Below are positions 26,566 to 35,393 of a DNA stretch of 64,000 nucleotides, one piece after another. The notes beneath the pieces are model-generated. The model saw only the letters and a list, made by a program, of their open reading frames with translations. It was not told the DNA's origin and did not search any database. The DNA comes from CAVSUZ01 sp963791885 (GTDB lineage Bacteria > Pseudomonadota > Alphaproteobacteria > Acetobacterales > Acetobacteraceae), in contig CAWBUL010000005.1 of the NCBI GenBank assembly GCA_963791885.1, forward strand, positions 1,736,001 through 1,800,000. The letters are read 5' to 3'. The translations under genes and the position numbers were made by a program. Each line of letters opens with the position of its first letter. Position 1 is the stretch's first letter.

Positions 26566-27530
26566 GACGAGCCACCGGTGCGCGCCAGGCGTGTAATATG
26601 GATGTTGAAGATCATCGCCAGCAGGATGGCGAAACCCAGGATGATGTTGAAGGTGAAGGCGTTCACCCCGATCAGCGTGAAACCATCGCTGAGGATGCCC
26701 AGCACGGCAGCACCGATCAGCCCGCCGATAATTGTGCCGAACCCGCCGGCAAGCGACGTACCGCCAATCACACCAGCGGCCACCGCCAGAAACATGATCT
26801 GGTTTCCGCCCGCCTGCGGGTCGATGGAGGATATACGGAAGGATTCCAGGATGCCCGTGAGGCCAGCCAGCGCACCGGTCAGGATGAAGTTGCCGACCTT
26901 CAGGCGTGCGACATTGATTCCTGCCTCGCTGGCGCCCGTGGGATTGGCGCCTGCGGCCGTTGTGTGCAGCCCCCAGCGCGTGTCGCGCAGCACCACATGC
27001 ATGACGACCACGATCAGCAACGCCCACAGGATTTCGCTGAAGCCCCATGCTCCCATGATTTGCGTGAGCACCGCGTTGTCAGGTGGCGTGACGGGCGTGC
27101 CGGAGGAAATCGTCAACGTGAAACCGTTGACCAGGAATAGCGTGCCCAATGTCGTGACGAACGAAGGCACCGAAAGATAGACCGTCACGGCACCGTTGAT
27201 GAACCCGACCACGCCGCCGGCTGCGATGCCAACAATCACCGCGACCGGGGCGGGTATCCCTGCTTCCGCCGCGAAGTACATGACGAATGGCGAAAGGGCG
27301 AATACCATGCCCGCGGAGAGATCGATCTCTCCCATGATCATAAGCATGATCTCGCCGCAGGCGATGATCGCCACTGGGGCAATATACTGCGACAAATTCT
27401 GCAGGCTGGCGGAAGAGAGCAGGAATTCGCGGTTCACGCTTGCGAAATAGGCGATTAGCAGAAGCGCAACCACGAAAATGCTGCCTTCCTGCCAGTGCAG
27501 AAAGACGTCCAGGAACCTTCGTCGGAGCAT
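26562..27530 (-). CDS. Sugar ABC transporter permease (RbsC-type)
   Basis: A 322-residue inner-membrane permease with about ten hydrophobic segments. Family motifs include EFLLSSASLQNLSQYIAPV, the EAA-like AGANPTGASEAGINVARLKV, and MGEIDLSAGMVFALS; the last block is diagnostic of ribose/galactose/xylose branched permeases. It overlaps the ATPase downstream (ATGA) and starts at the stop of the binding protein upstream, so the three genes form one operon: binding protein, permease, ATPase. Confidence 0.93.
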   Translation of the reverse strand: MLRRRFLDVFLHWQEGSIFVVALLLIAYFASVNREFLLSSASLQNLSQYIAPVAIIACGEIMLMIMGEIDLSAGMVFALSPFVMYFAAEAGIPAPVAVIVGIAAGGVVGFINGAVTVYLSVPSFVTTLGTLFLVNGFTLTISSGTPVTPPDNAVLTQIMGAWGFSEILWALLIVVVMHVVLRDTRWGLHTTAAGANPTGASEAGINVARLKVGNFILTGALAGLTGILESFRISSIDPQAGGNQIMFLAVAAGVIGGTSLAGGFGTIIGGLIGAAVLGILSDGFTLIGVNAFTFNIILGFAILLAMIFNIHITRLARTGGSS

Positions 27531-28597
27531 CAGCCGGCGATGGCGCCGCTACGCTTCACCGTTTGCTCTGCGGTCGATGACCCTTCATACCGCGTCTTGG
27601 TGGAAAGATACGGACCAACAGCAGACTTGGTGACGAACTTGAGACCGGTGTTGATGTCGGCGGGACCCGTTAGGCCACCCGAGATCTGAAACATGAACAG
27701 CTCCATCACCGTGTAGAAGCCTTGCAGATAGGCTTGCTGATCGATGGTAAAGTCAAGAAAGCCTTGATTGATCAGGTCCAGCGTCTTTGGCAGCAGGTCG
27801 TAGCCGCCAGCGTGCACACCCTTCTTTACCAGATCATTCTGCTGCATCACTTCGCCGACTCCCTGGGTGCTGCCGGCGTCGACAGCGAACATGCCTTTTA
27901 CGTCCTGGTGACCCAGATAAAACGACTGGATGCGCGAGAGTTCCTCGTTCACCGTCGGTCCGCTGGCGATAGACTGCACATCGATCTGCTTGCCGGATTT
28001 CTTGATCGCGGCAATCGCGCCGTCCATGCGCGGCTGGATATTCAACTGACCGGGCGTTGCGATGAAGATCGCAACCATTCCGGAATCGACCATACCCGTG
28101 ATGCGCTCGCCCATTTGGTAACCAGACTGATAGAGATCCTGTCCCACATAGGCCAAACGCTTGTTCCCGCTGCCGGGGGGCGCGTCGGCGTTGTAAGCGA
28201 TCACCGGAATGCCGGCATTTAGCGCACGTTCCACCGGTTCATTAAACGCCTTTGGATCGACGATCGGCACAGCGATCCCGTCCGCCTTGCCCGCAATTCC
28301 AGCGTTCATCGCATTGACCATCCCCGCGACGTTCGCATTGGCGGATCCGGTCCACTGATAGCTGCAATCCAGCAGCTTGCAGGCGTCCTGGATGCCATAC
28401 TGGGTCGGGACGAAGAACGGGTTCGTCGTCACGTGATTGACAAAGACGAAGCGCCACTTCGGATGGGACGGAAAGGCGCCTGCGTCAGCGGCCTTTGCGG
28501 CGCCGCCTCCTAGAAGGGCCATCGCACCTCCCAGGCTGGCACCTTGCAGCAGGGCACGCCTTACGACGGCAGCCCGTTCGATCTGGTCGGTGGGCAT
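27530..28597 (-). CDS. Sugar ABC transporter substrate-binding protein
   Basis: A 355-residue periplasmic binding protein of the type 1 sugar class. Starting at ATG 28597 behind GGGGAGGAAAA, it has an N-terminal export signal with a twin Arg (RRALLQGASLGGAMALLGG, cleaved near AKAADAG), possibly Tat-dependent. The binding domains carry FVFVNHVTTNPFFVPTQYG, ANVAGMVNAMNAGIAGKADG, AVPIVDPKAFNEPVERAL and GMFAVDAGSTQGVGEV. First gene of the transporter operon. A ribose/xylose-type ligand is likely by family; the true ligand is unknown. Confidence 0.9.
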   Translation of the reverse strand: MPTDQIERAAVVRRALLQGASLGGAMALLGGGAAKAADAGAFPSHPKWRFVFVNHVTTNPFFVPTQYGIQDACKLLDCSYQWTGSANANVAGMVNAMNAGIAGKADGIAVPIVDPKAFNEPVERALNAGIPVIAYNADAPPGSGNKRLAYVGQDLYQSGYQMGERITGMVDSGMVAIFIATPGQLNIQPRMDGAIAAIKKSGKQIDVQSIASGPTVNEELSRIQSFYLGHQDVKGMFAVDAGSTQGVGEVMQQNDLVKKGVHAGGYDLLPKTLDLINQGFLDFTIDQQAYLQGFYTVMELFMFQISGGLTGPADINTGLKFVTKSAVGPYLSTKTRYEGSSTAEQTVKRSGAIAG

Positions 28598-28690
28598 CTT
28601 TTTCCTCCCCTTGAGAAGCGCTGCTACTAACCATGTTGCGCAGCCGGCGTGAATGCCTCCGAAACGGGCTCTCACGAACTTGCGATCCGG

Positions 28691-30760
28691 CTATTCCAAT
28701 CCGGCGATGTGCCGCCACTCCGTTTCCGTTAGCACGGTCACATCAAGCTCCGCCGCACGGCGCGCTTTCGATCCGGCGTCTGCGCCGAGAACCACGTAGT
28801 CGGTCTTGCGCGACACGGAATCGGTCACTTTGGCCCCCAGTGCCTCCGCTCGTGCTTTCGCTTCGGGACGCGTCATGCTCTCCAGACTGCCGGTGAAGAC
28901 AATGGTTTTACCGGCCAGCGCGCTCCCGCTCGTCGTCGCCGCAGGTTCTTCGACCTGGAGTTCCGCCACGAGTTCATCGAGTGCCGCGACGTTGCGCGGC
29001 TCGCCAAAAAAGTCCGCCAATTCCTGTGCGATTGCCGGTCCGATGCCGATTATGGACCCAAGCGCCTCGCGCGCTTCGGACCCCACCGTCGTGGCTGCGA
29101 TCATTTGCGCACGCCAAGCGTCGAATGTGGCATAATGGCGAGCCAGCAGTTGTGCGTTGCGTTCGCCGATCCGCCGGATTCCGAGTGCGTAGATCAGACG
29201 CGATAGGGGAATCCGCCGTCGTGCCTCAATGGCTCGTGCCAGGTTACGGGCGGACGTTGCACCCCACCCCTCCAGGTCGGCGATCTCCGTTTCCCGCGCA
29301 GGCAACCGGAACAGGTCCGCGGGACCCGTCAGCCACCCCTTCGCAAAGAACTCCTGTACCGTTTTCTCCCCCAACCCATCGATGTCGAAGGCCGGGCGAG
29401 AAACGAAATGGATCAGCCGTTCGACCCGTTGCGCGGGGCAGATGAGACCGCCGGCGCAGCGTCGCACGGCCTCTCCCGGCGGACGGACGGCGTGGCTGCC
29501 ACAGGCGGGACAGCGATCCGGGAACTTGAAGGGCCGAGCGTTTTTCGGACGCTTGTCCAGCATCACCGACAGAATCTGCGGAATGACATCGCCTGCGCGC
29601 TGGATCAGCACGGTATCGCCGATCCGCACGTCCTTGCGGGCAATCTCATCCTCGTTATGCAACGTGGCGCGTTGCACCAGCACACCACCAACGTTCACGG
29701 GCTCAAGCTCCGCCACAGGGGTCAATGCTCCCGTCCGCCCCACCTGAATCCGTACATCCCGCAGCACCGTCTGAGCCTGCTCCGCAGGAAACTTCCAGGC
29801 AGTTGCCCAGCGCGGCGTTCGTCCGACAAATCCGAGGCGGCGCTGCAACGCCAGGTCGTTGATTTTGTATACCACACCGTCGATGTCGTATCCGAGCGTT
29901 GCTCGCGCAGTGCCGATGCCTGCCTGATAGCCAGTCACCTCCGTTTCAGTCGCCAACAGCCGGGATAATTCGTTAACTTTGAAACCCCAGTCCCGTAAGC
30001 GCTGCAAATATGCCCAGTGGCTGTCAGCAACAGGTTCGCTCGCTTCACCCATGGCATAGGCGAACAGAGAGAGTGCGCGTCCCGCCGTAATTGCTGTGTC
30101 GAGCTGTCGCAAGCTGCCAGCTGCAGCATTGCGTGGATTGGCAAATAGCCGTTGCCCAGCCGCCGCTTGTGCTTCGTTCAGCGCGAGAAAGTCCGCCTTC
30201 ATCATGAACACTTCGCCGCGAATTTCGATGAATTCCGGCGCCCTGCCGTGTAGACGCTGCGGCACTGCTTTAATCGTGCGCAGGTTCTCGAAGACGTCTT
30301 CTCCCTCCATGCCGTCACCACGCGTGGCGCCGCGCACGAAGTGGCCACGTTCATAGGTCAGATTGATCGAAAGCCCGTCGATTTTGGGCTCGCCGACAAG
30401 TGCCAGAGGCTGATCGGATGCAAGTCCAAGAAAGCGGCGGGCACGAGTCAGGAACTCATGAAAATCCCCCTCGTCGAACGTGTTATCCAGCGACAGCATC
30501 GGCTCGCGATGGCGAACTTTGCGAAAACCTGATTCAAGCGCGGCACCGACGCGCTTCGATGGCGAATTGGCCCGGACCAGCTCGGGAAAGAATGCCTCAA
30601 TCGCCGCGTTGCGCTGCCGAAGTGCGTCGTATTCGGCATCGGTGATCTCAGGAGCGTCCTCCTGATAATAGGCCCTATCGTGCCGCGCGATCTCCCGCGC
30701 CAGCCGTTCCAGCTCCGTCGCCGCCTGCTCGCGCGTCAGCCCCGAAACATCCATGGTCAC
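28691..30760 (-). CDS. ligA: NAD-dependent DNA ligase
   Basis: Seals nicks in replication and repair; 689 residues. All LigA domains are seen in order: Ia region with DRAYYQEDAPEITDAEYDAL, adenylation motif KIDGLSINLTY (Lys nucleophile of KxDG), OB-fold VGRTGALTPVAELEPV, zinc finger (C-x2-C at CPACGSHAV and a second cysteine pair), helix-hairpin-helix repeats and a C-terminal BRCT domain (GKTIVFTGSLESMTRPEAKA). Overlaps recN by 4 bases. Conserved operon bamD-recN-ligA. Confidence 0.98.
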   Translation of the reverse strand: MTMDVSGLTREQAATELERLAREIARHDRAYYQEDAPEITDAEYDALRQRNAAIEAFFPELVRANSPSKRVGAALESGFRKVRHREPMLSLDNTFDEGDFHEFLTRARRFLGLASDQPLALVGEPKIDGLSINLTYERGHFVRGATRGDGMEGEDVFENLRTIKAVPQRLHGRAPEFIEIRGEVFMMKADFLALNEAQAAAGQRLFANPRNAAAGSLRQLDTAITAGRALSLFAYAMGEASEPVADSHWAYLQRLRDWGFKVNELSRLLATETEVTGYQAGIGTARATLGYDIDGVVYKINDLALQRRLGFVGRTPRWATAWKFPAEQAQTVLRDVRIQVGRTGALTPVAELEPVNVGGVLVQRATLHNEDEIARKDVRIGDTVLIQRAGDVIPQILSVMLDKRPKNARPFKFPDRCPACGSHAVRPPGEAVRRCAGGLICPAQRVERLIHFVSRPAFDIDGLGEKTVQEFFAKGWLTGPADLFRLPARETEIADLEGWGATSARNLARAIEARRRIPLSRLIYALGIRRIGERNAQLLARHYATFDAWRAQMIAATTVGSEAREALGSIIGIGPAIAQELADFFGEPRNVAALDELVAELQVEEPAATTSGSALAGKTIVFTGSLESMTRPEAKARAEALGAKVTDSVSRKTDYVVLGADAGSKARRAAELDVTVLTETEWRHIAGLE

Positions 30761-32448
30761 GCGCTCACGCCAAGCAATTCGTCCGCCGCGGCGCGTGCCA
30801 AATCGGTGATACGTGCGCCAGCCAGCATGCGCGCGATTTCTTCGCGCCGTGCGCTGCCTTCCAGCGCCTCCACAGCCGTGGCCGCGGTGCCCCGAACGGA
30901 CCGCTTCAGCACGCGAAAATGCGCCGTGCCGCGCGCGGCAACCTGCGGACTGTGAGTCACCACAAGAACCTGCAGCCGCTGCGCCACGCGTGCCAGGCGC
31001 TCACCCACCGCCGCCGCGGTGGCGCCGCCGATGCCCGAATCCACCTCGTCGAAGATCAGGCAGGGCGCCGGCGAAGCGCGCGCAAGCACTACCTTGAGCG
31101 CCAGCATTAGCCGCGACAGCTCACCGCCAGAAGCCACCCGCGCCAGCGGACCCGGTTCCTGCCCGGGATTGGCGGCAATCAGAAAGCGTACCGCATCGGC
31201 GCCGCTGGGACCCCAGCCGGACTCCGGCAGCGCCTCGACCGCGGCTACGAACCGGGCCTTCTCCAGCTTCAGTGGCGGCAACTCACGCGCTACCGCGCGC
31301 TCAAGCCGCATTGCGGTGTCCCGCCGGGCCGCGGAAAGCGCGTCAGCTGCTCGCACGTAATCCTCGCGCGCTTCGTCCAGCGCGCGGTGTAGAGCCGCCA
31401 GTTCTATTATCCCGTTTTCCAGTGACGCTAAGCGGGCACTCAGCTTCCTCAGAAAGTCCGGCAATTCCGCAACCGCAACTCCGTGCTTGCGGGCCGCCGC
31501 CCGCAGGGCAAACAGCCGCTCCTCGATCCGCTCAAGCGTACCCGGGTCATGATCTGCCTGATCGGCAAGGCGCGAGAGGAAGCCTTCCGCCTCGGTCAGG
31601 GCTTCGTCTGCCCGCTCGAGCGCGGCAATCGCCGGCTCGGCCGGATTGCTCATGCCTGGCGCCGCGGGTGGGATCAACCGCTGCAACGTACGATAGGCTG
31701 CGCGTATCGCCGCTGCTGGTGGCGGACCACGGCGACCTTGGGGCGCGAGCTCGGACAGCGCCGCCGCGATGGCCGCAGCTCTCCGTTCCCCATGCTGCAA
31801 ACGCTGGCGTTCGCCGGCCAGGCGCTCTTCCTCGTCACTTTCGATTGCAAGCCTTTCCAGCTCGGTCGTTGCATGGCGCAACCACTCCTCGTCGCGCCGA
31901 GCCCGCTCCACAGCGTCTTCCGCTTGCGCCAGCTCTGCGACCCGGCTGCGCCATGTTCGCCAGGCCTGCGCCGTCACGTCGCGCAATCCAGCATCCACCC
32001 CAAACGCGTCCAATAACGCCGCATGGGTGGACGGATCGGCCAGTCCGACCTGTTCGTTCTGTCCCTGGATTTCCACCAGCAAAGCACCGGCCCGGCGGAG
32101 CAGCCCGACGCTCACCGGTTCGTCGTTGATGAAGGCCCGCGAACGTCCGTCCGACGTCACGACGCGGCGCAAGATCAGCTCGTCGTCAGGCGATAATCCG
32201 CCCTCGGCGAGCAGTCCCCAAGCTGGATGCCCGCCGGGAACAGCGAACGTCGCGCTGACGCTCGCCTGTGCCGTTCCGGCGCGCACCATGCCCGGCTCAG
32301 CCCGCATCCCGAGCGCAAGGCCCAGACTATCCAGGAGAATCGATTTGCCCGCGCCAGTTTCGCCGGTCAGCGCCGTCAGACCCGAGCCGAACGCAAGATC
32401 CAGCCGCTCGATCAACACCACGTCGCGGATCGATAGAGCGGTGAGCAC
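30757..32448 (-). CDS. recN: DNA repair protein RecN
   Basis: SMC-like ATPase for double-strand break repair, 563 residues from the GTG at 32448 (VLTALSIRDVVLIERLDL), which is 4 bases after the bamD stop. Walker A is GLTALTGETGAGKSILLDS, the long coiled-coil arms follow, and the C-terminal half has VASGGELSRLMLALKVVL and Walker B CLIFDEVDSGIGGATA. An in-frame start 16 codons earlier lies inside bamD and was not used. Confidence 0.96.
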   Translation of the reverse strand: MLTALSIRDVVLIERLDLAFGSGLTALTGETGAGKSILLDSLGLALGMRAEPGMVRAGTAQASVSATFAVPGGHPAWGLLAEGGLSPDDELILRRVVTSDGRSRAFINDEPVSVGLLRRAGALLVEIQGQNEQVGLADPSTHAALLDAFGVDAGLRDVTAQAWRTWRSRVAELAQAEDAVERARRDEEWLRHATTELERLAIESDEEERLAGERQRLQHGERRAAAIAAALSELAPQGRRGPPPAAAIRAAYRTLQRLIPPAAPGMSNPAEPAIAALERADEALTEAEGFLSRLADQADHDPGTLERIEERLFALRAAARKHGVAVAELPDFLRKLSARLASLENGIIELAALHRALDEAREDYVRAADALSAARRDTAMRLERAVARELPPLKLEKARFVAAVEALPESGWGPSGADAVRFLIAANPGQEPGPLARVASGGELSRLMLALKVVLARASPAPCLIFDEVDSGIGGATAAAVGERLARVAQRLQVLVVTHSPQVAARGTAHFRVLKRSVRGTAATAVEALEGSARREEIARMLAGARITDLARAAADELLGVSA

Positions 32449-32452
32449 CCGG

Positions 32453-33286
32453 TTAGAAGACGGTGTTCCAGGCCCGCGAGACGATTCCGCGACCACTACC
32501 CGTGGGCGGCGGAAGTCCCTGGATCAGGTGCGTCTGGTAGAGATCCGCATAGGTATCAGCGTACCACGAGCTACCGGGATAATTGTAGCCGAGAACTGCT
32601 GCCGTGCGCAGCGCTTGATCACGCATGCCAAGGCGCAGGTAGATTTCCACCAGCCGGTGGAGCGCCTCTGCCGTGTGATTGGTGGTTTGGTAGTCCTGCA
32701 CCACGCGCTGGAACCGGCCGATCGCCGCCTCGTAAAGATGTTGGTCCTCGTACCAGCGGCCGATCTCCATCTCGTGTCCGGCCATGTGATCGCGCGCCAG
32801 GTCGATCTTCAACTGCGCATCTCGCGCATAAGGCGTGTCAGGATACCGATCCACGACCTGCTGCAGCGCCGCCATGGCCTCGGACGTACCCTTCTGATCC
32901 CGCTGCACGTCCGGAATCTGCTCGTACAAGCACAGCGCGCGTAAATAATACGCATACGGCGTGTCGGGGCTGGACGGATGAAGCTGAATATACCGGTCAA
33001 GGGTCCCGATCGCCTGGGTATAATGATTCTGCAGATACTGCGAATACCCCTGCATCAGCTGTGCCTTCGACGCCCATGCGGAATACGGATAGTCCTGCTC
33101 CACCAGGTTGAACTGATCTTCGGCCTCCGAATAACGCTGGGTATTCAGCGCATCCATGCCGTTGTTGTACAGGGCCTCGACCGGGGGGGCCGGTCCGGTC
33201 GCCGCTTGATTCTTCGAACCGCCGCCACAGCCCGCCAGAGCCAGACAGGTCACCACCGTCCCGGCCAGTACAGCAAATCGCGTCAC
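32453..33286 (-). CDS. bamD: Outer membrane assembly lipoprotein BamD
   Basis: Component of the BAM complex that inserts beta-barrel proteins; 277 residues. GTG start at 33286 behind GGAGACGA. The signal is a lipoprotein type with lipobox LALAGCGG (Cys at about residue 20). TPR-type repeats follow: VEALYNNGMDALNTQRYSEA, EDQFNLVEQDYPYSAWASKA, and DTPYAYYLRALCLYEQIPDV. It ends in a short basic/proline tail. First gene of the bamD-recN-ligA operon. Confidence 0.95.
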   Translation of the reverse strand: MTRFAVLAGTVVTCLALAGCGGGSKNQAATGPAPPVEALYNNGMDALNTQRYSEAEDQFNLVEQDYPYSAWASKAQLMQGYSQYLQNHYTQAIGTLDRYIQLHPSSPDTPYAYYLRALCLYEQIPDVQRDQKGTSEAMAALQQVVDRYPDTPYARDAQLKIDLARDHMAGHEMEIGRWYEDQHLYEAAIGRFQRVVQDYQTTNHTAEALHRLVEIYLRLGMRDQALRTAAVLGYNYPGSSWYADTYADLYQTHLIQGLPPPTGSGRGIVSRAWNTVF

Positions 33287-33376
33287 GCAATCGTCTCCAT
33301 TCAGGCGGCTTATACCAATCTGCGCCGCGCCGCCCAAGCGGTTGACGATCCGCCCCTTCGCTTCTCTGCTGGCGGA

Positions 33377-34264
33377 ATGATCGTCGTCTTCGGCTCCATC
33401 AACCTCGACCTGATCTTCACGCTCCCCGCGCTCCCTGTCCCGGGGCAAACTCTTCTCAGTCCGGCCGTGCGGATAGAGGCCGGCGGGAAGGGGGCCAATC
33501 AGGCGATCGCAGCGGTCCGCGACGGCGCAAGCGTGGTCATGGCCGGGGCGGTCGGACAGGATCTCCTTGGCGCCGCTGCGGTGGCTGGTTTGCGCGATAC
33601 CGGCGTGGACCTCACCCGCGTCCGAACGTCGACCGCACCGACCGGATGCGCTGGGATTTTCGTCGATCCCGCCGGGCGCAACGTGATCGGTGTGGGATCC
33701 GGTGCCAACCTGACTGTCCGTGCCGATCAGATCGAGGACGATTTGCTGTCCCCGCAGACCACGCTGGTGCTCCAGATGGAGGTCCCGGCCGAGGAGACCA
33801 CGGCGCTCGTACTTCGGGCGCGAAGCCGGGGGGCGCGCATCGTCCTCAATCTTGCACCCGCCGGGGTGATCGATTCCACGGCCTTGGCCCAAGTCGATGT
33901 GCTGGTGGTCAACGAGGCCGAAGCGGCCTGGCTCGGGAAACGGCTTGGCTGCGCTGCCGATGCTGCCGACTTGCACCGGGCACTCGGCGTCGCCGTCGTG
34001 CGCAGCCTGGGCGACCAGGGGCTGGACGCGGTCTGGCGCGGCGGGTCGAGTCGTCTTCCCGCTCATTCGGTCCGGGTAGTGGACACAACCGCAGCAGGGG
34101 ACTGCCTAACCGGCGTGCTTGCGGCTGCTCTCGACCAGGGCACGGCAATGGAGCCGGCGCTGTGGCGCGCGAATCTGGCGGCAGCCCTGTGCTGTACCCG
34201 CGCAGGCTCCCAGGCCAAAATGCCGACAGCGGCGGAGATCGACGCCGGGCGGATTGCCGGCTGA
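33377..34264 (+). CDS. PfkB-family sugar kinase (ribokinase-like)
   Basis: A 295-residue carbohydrate kinase starting MIVVFGSINLDLIFTLPALP. Typical ribokinase features: the substrate motif GGKGANQAIAAVRDGASV, the lid region GCAGIFVDPAGRNVIGVGSG, LVVNEAEAAWLG, and the phosphate/anion hole with catalytic base VDTTAAGDCLTGVLAAALDQ. Divergent from bamD. Its TGA overlaps an ATG of the small lipoprotein gene. Likely phosphorylates ribose or a related sugar; the RraA-like and dehydrogenase genes following suggest a sugar or sugar-acid pathway, by inference. Confidence 0.9.
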   Translation: MIVVFGSINLDLIFTLPALPVPGQTLLSPAVRIEAGGKGANQAIAAVRDGASVVMAGAVGQDLLGAAAVAGLRDTGVDLTRVRTSTAPTGCAGIFVDPAGRNVIGVGSGANLTVRADQIEDDLLSPQTTLVLQMEVPAEETTALVLRARSRGARIVLNLAPAGVIDSTALAQVDVLVVNEAEAAWLGKRLGCAADAADLHRALGVAVVRSLGDQGLDAVWRGGSSRLPAHSVRVVDTTAAGDCLTGVLAAALDQGTAMEPALWRANLAAALCCTRAGSQAKMPTAAEIDAGRIAG

Positions 34265-34290
34265 TGTGGCCTGAGGCAAGCAAGCGCGCC

Positions 34291-34686
34291 ATGACACCGC
34301 GCTGCTTGATTCCCGCCCTCGTCGTATCCGTCTGCCTGACGTCCTGCGGTGCTCCATCAACCACAGCCCCCCAGACCCAGGCTCAAGCCCCGTCTGGCCA
34401 GGTCGCTAGTATCGACGGGCTGTACCTCGGCAGCACCACGCGGTTCCAGGCCGACCGCCGGGATTGTCCGCATCCCGGTCTTCTGGATATCGAAGTGCAG
34501 GCAGGCCGGTTCGAGTATCGATGGCGGCCGCTCATTTATGTGGACGCCACGATTGCACCGGATGGCTCGGTGCAGGGCGGCGGGGGTGATGTCACGCTGA
34601 CTGGCCGCCTGGATGGGGACACTCTTTCTGGGGACGTGACGAACGGTTCCTGCGGTCTGCATTTCACGGCGACACGCCGGGAATGA
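34291..34686 (+). CDS. Small lipoprotein, unknown function
   Basis: A 131-residue protein from ATG 34291 (MTPRCLIPALVVSVCLTSCG), with lipobox LTSC; an alternative ATG at 34264 overlaps the upstream stop and would add nine residues. After a Thr/Ala/Gln-rich linker, it has a compact beta-rich domain: IDGLYLGSTTRFQADRRDCP, LLDIEVQAGRFEYRWRPLIY, VDATIAPDGSVQGGGGDVTL, and SGDVTNGSCGLHFTATRRE. Two cysteines in the domain could form a disulfide. I do not recognise a family. Confidence 0.7.
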   Translation: MTPRCLIPALVVSVCLTSCGAPSTTAPQTQAQAPSGQVASIDGLYLGSTTRFQADRRDCPHPGLLDIEVQAGRFEYRWRPLIYVDATIAPDGSVQGGGGDVTLTGRLDGDTLSGDVTNGSCGLHFTATRRE

Positions 34687-34699
34687 TACGCTTGTCCCC

Positions 34700-35368
34700 A
34701 TGAACGCTTCCGTGCCGGTCATCGATGAACTTCGCCGCGTGCTCTATACGCCGGTGCTATCAGACGTGCTCGATGGACTAGGCCTGATGCACCAAGCGAT
34801 GCGGCCCTTTATTCGGCCCGTCGATGAGTCCGCCGTCCTGTTTGGGCGTGTCCGCACCGGCCGGTATGCGCCCTCGGGACCGGCTCAGCCCGGCCGCAAT
34901 CCGTACCAACTGGAGATGGAGCTCATCGACAGCCTCCAGTCGGACGAGGTGCCGCTGCTGGCCTGCAACGGCCCAACCGACGTGATTGCACCCTGGGGCG
35001 AACTGCTCTCCACCGCGGCACGAGCGCGGGGCGCCGCCGGGTGTGTGACCGATGGCCTTGTGCGTGACGTTGCGCGCATCCGTCTGATGGGCTTCCCGGT
35101 CTTCCACGGCGGCATCGGTCCCTTGGATACCAAGGGACGCGCCGAGATGGTCGAGAAGGATACGCTCGTGGAGATCGCTGGAGTCAGAGCCGCGCCTGGC
35201 GACTGGATCATGGGCGACGTTGACGGTGTAGTCGTTATCCCGGCCGGCTATGCGGAACGCGTTTTCCGGGCCGCGCTTGACAAGATCACTGCCGAGGATA
35301 CCACCCGCGCGGAACTAGAAGCCGGTGCGAGCCTTCAGGACGTATTCGCGCGCCACGGCGTTCTCTAG
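34700..35368 (+). CDS. RraA-like family protein (aldolase/regulator fold)
   Basis: A 222-residue member of the RraA/HMG aldolase family. Core motif ARGAAGCVTDGLVRDVARIR (G-x-V-x-D-G-x-x-R-D) with GELLSTAARARG upstream and VAPGDWIMGDVDGVVVIPA-like end (APGDWIMGDVDGVVVIPAGY). Family members are 4-hydroxy-4-methyl-2-oxoglutarate aldolases, demethylmenaquinone-related proteins or regulators of RNase E, and sequence alone does not separate them. Next to a ribokinase-like and an aldehyde dehydrogenase gene, an aldolase role in a sugar-acid route is plausible. Confidence 0.85.
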   Translation: MNASVPVIDELRRVLYTPVLSDVLDGLGLMHQAMRPFIRPVDESAVLFGRVRTGRYAPSGPAQPGRNPYQLEMELIDSLQSDEVPLLACNGPTDVIAPWGELLSTAARARGAAGCVTDGLVRDVARIRLMGFPVFHGGIGPLDTKGRAEMVEKDTLVEIAGVRAAPGDWIMGDVDGVVVIPAGYAERVFRAALDKITAEDTTRAELEAGASLQDVFARHGVL

Positions 35369-35393
35369 CAGCGATTTCCGCAGGAGATTGGCG

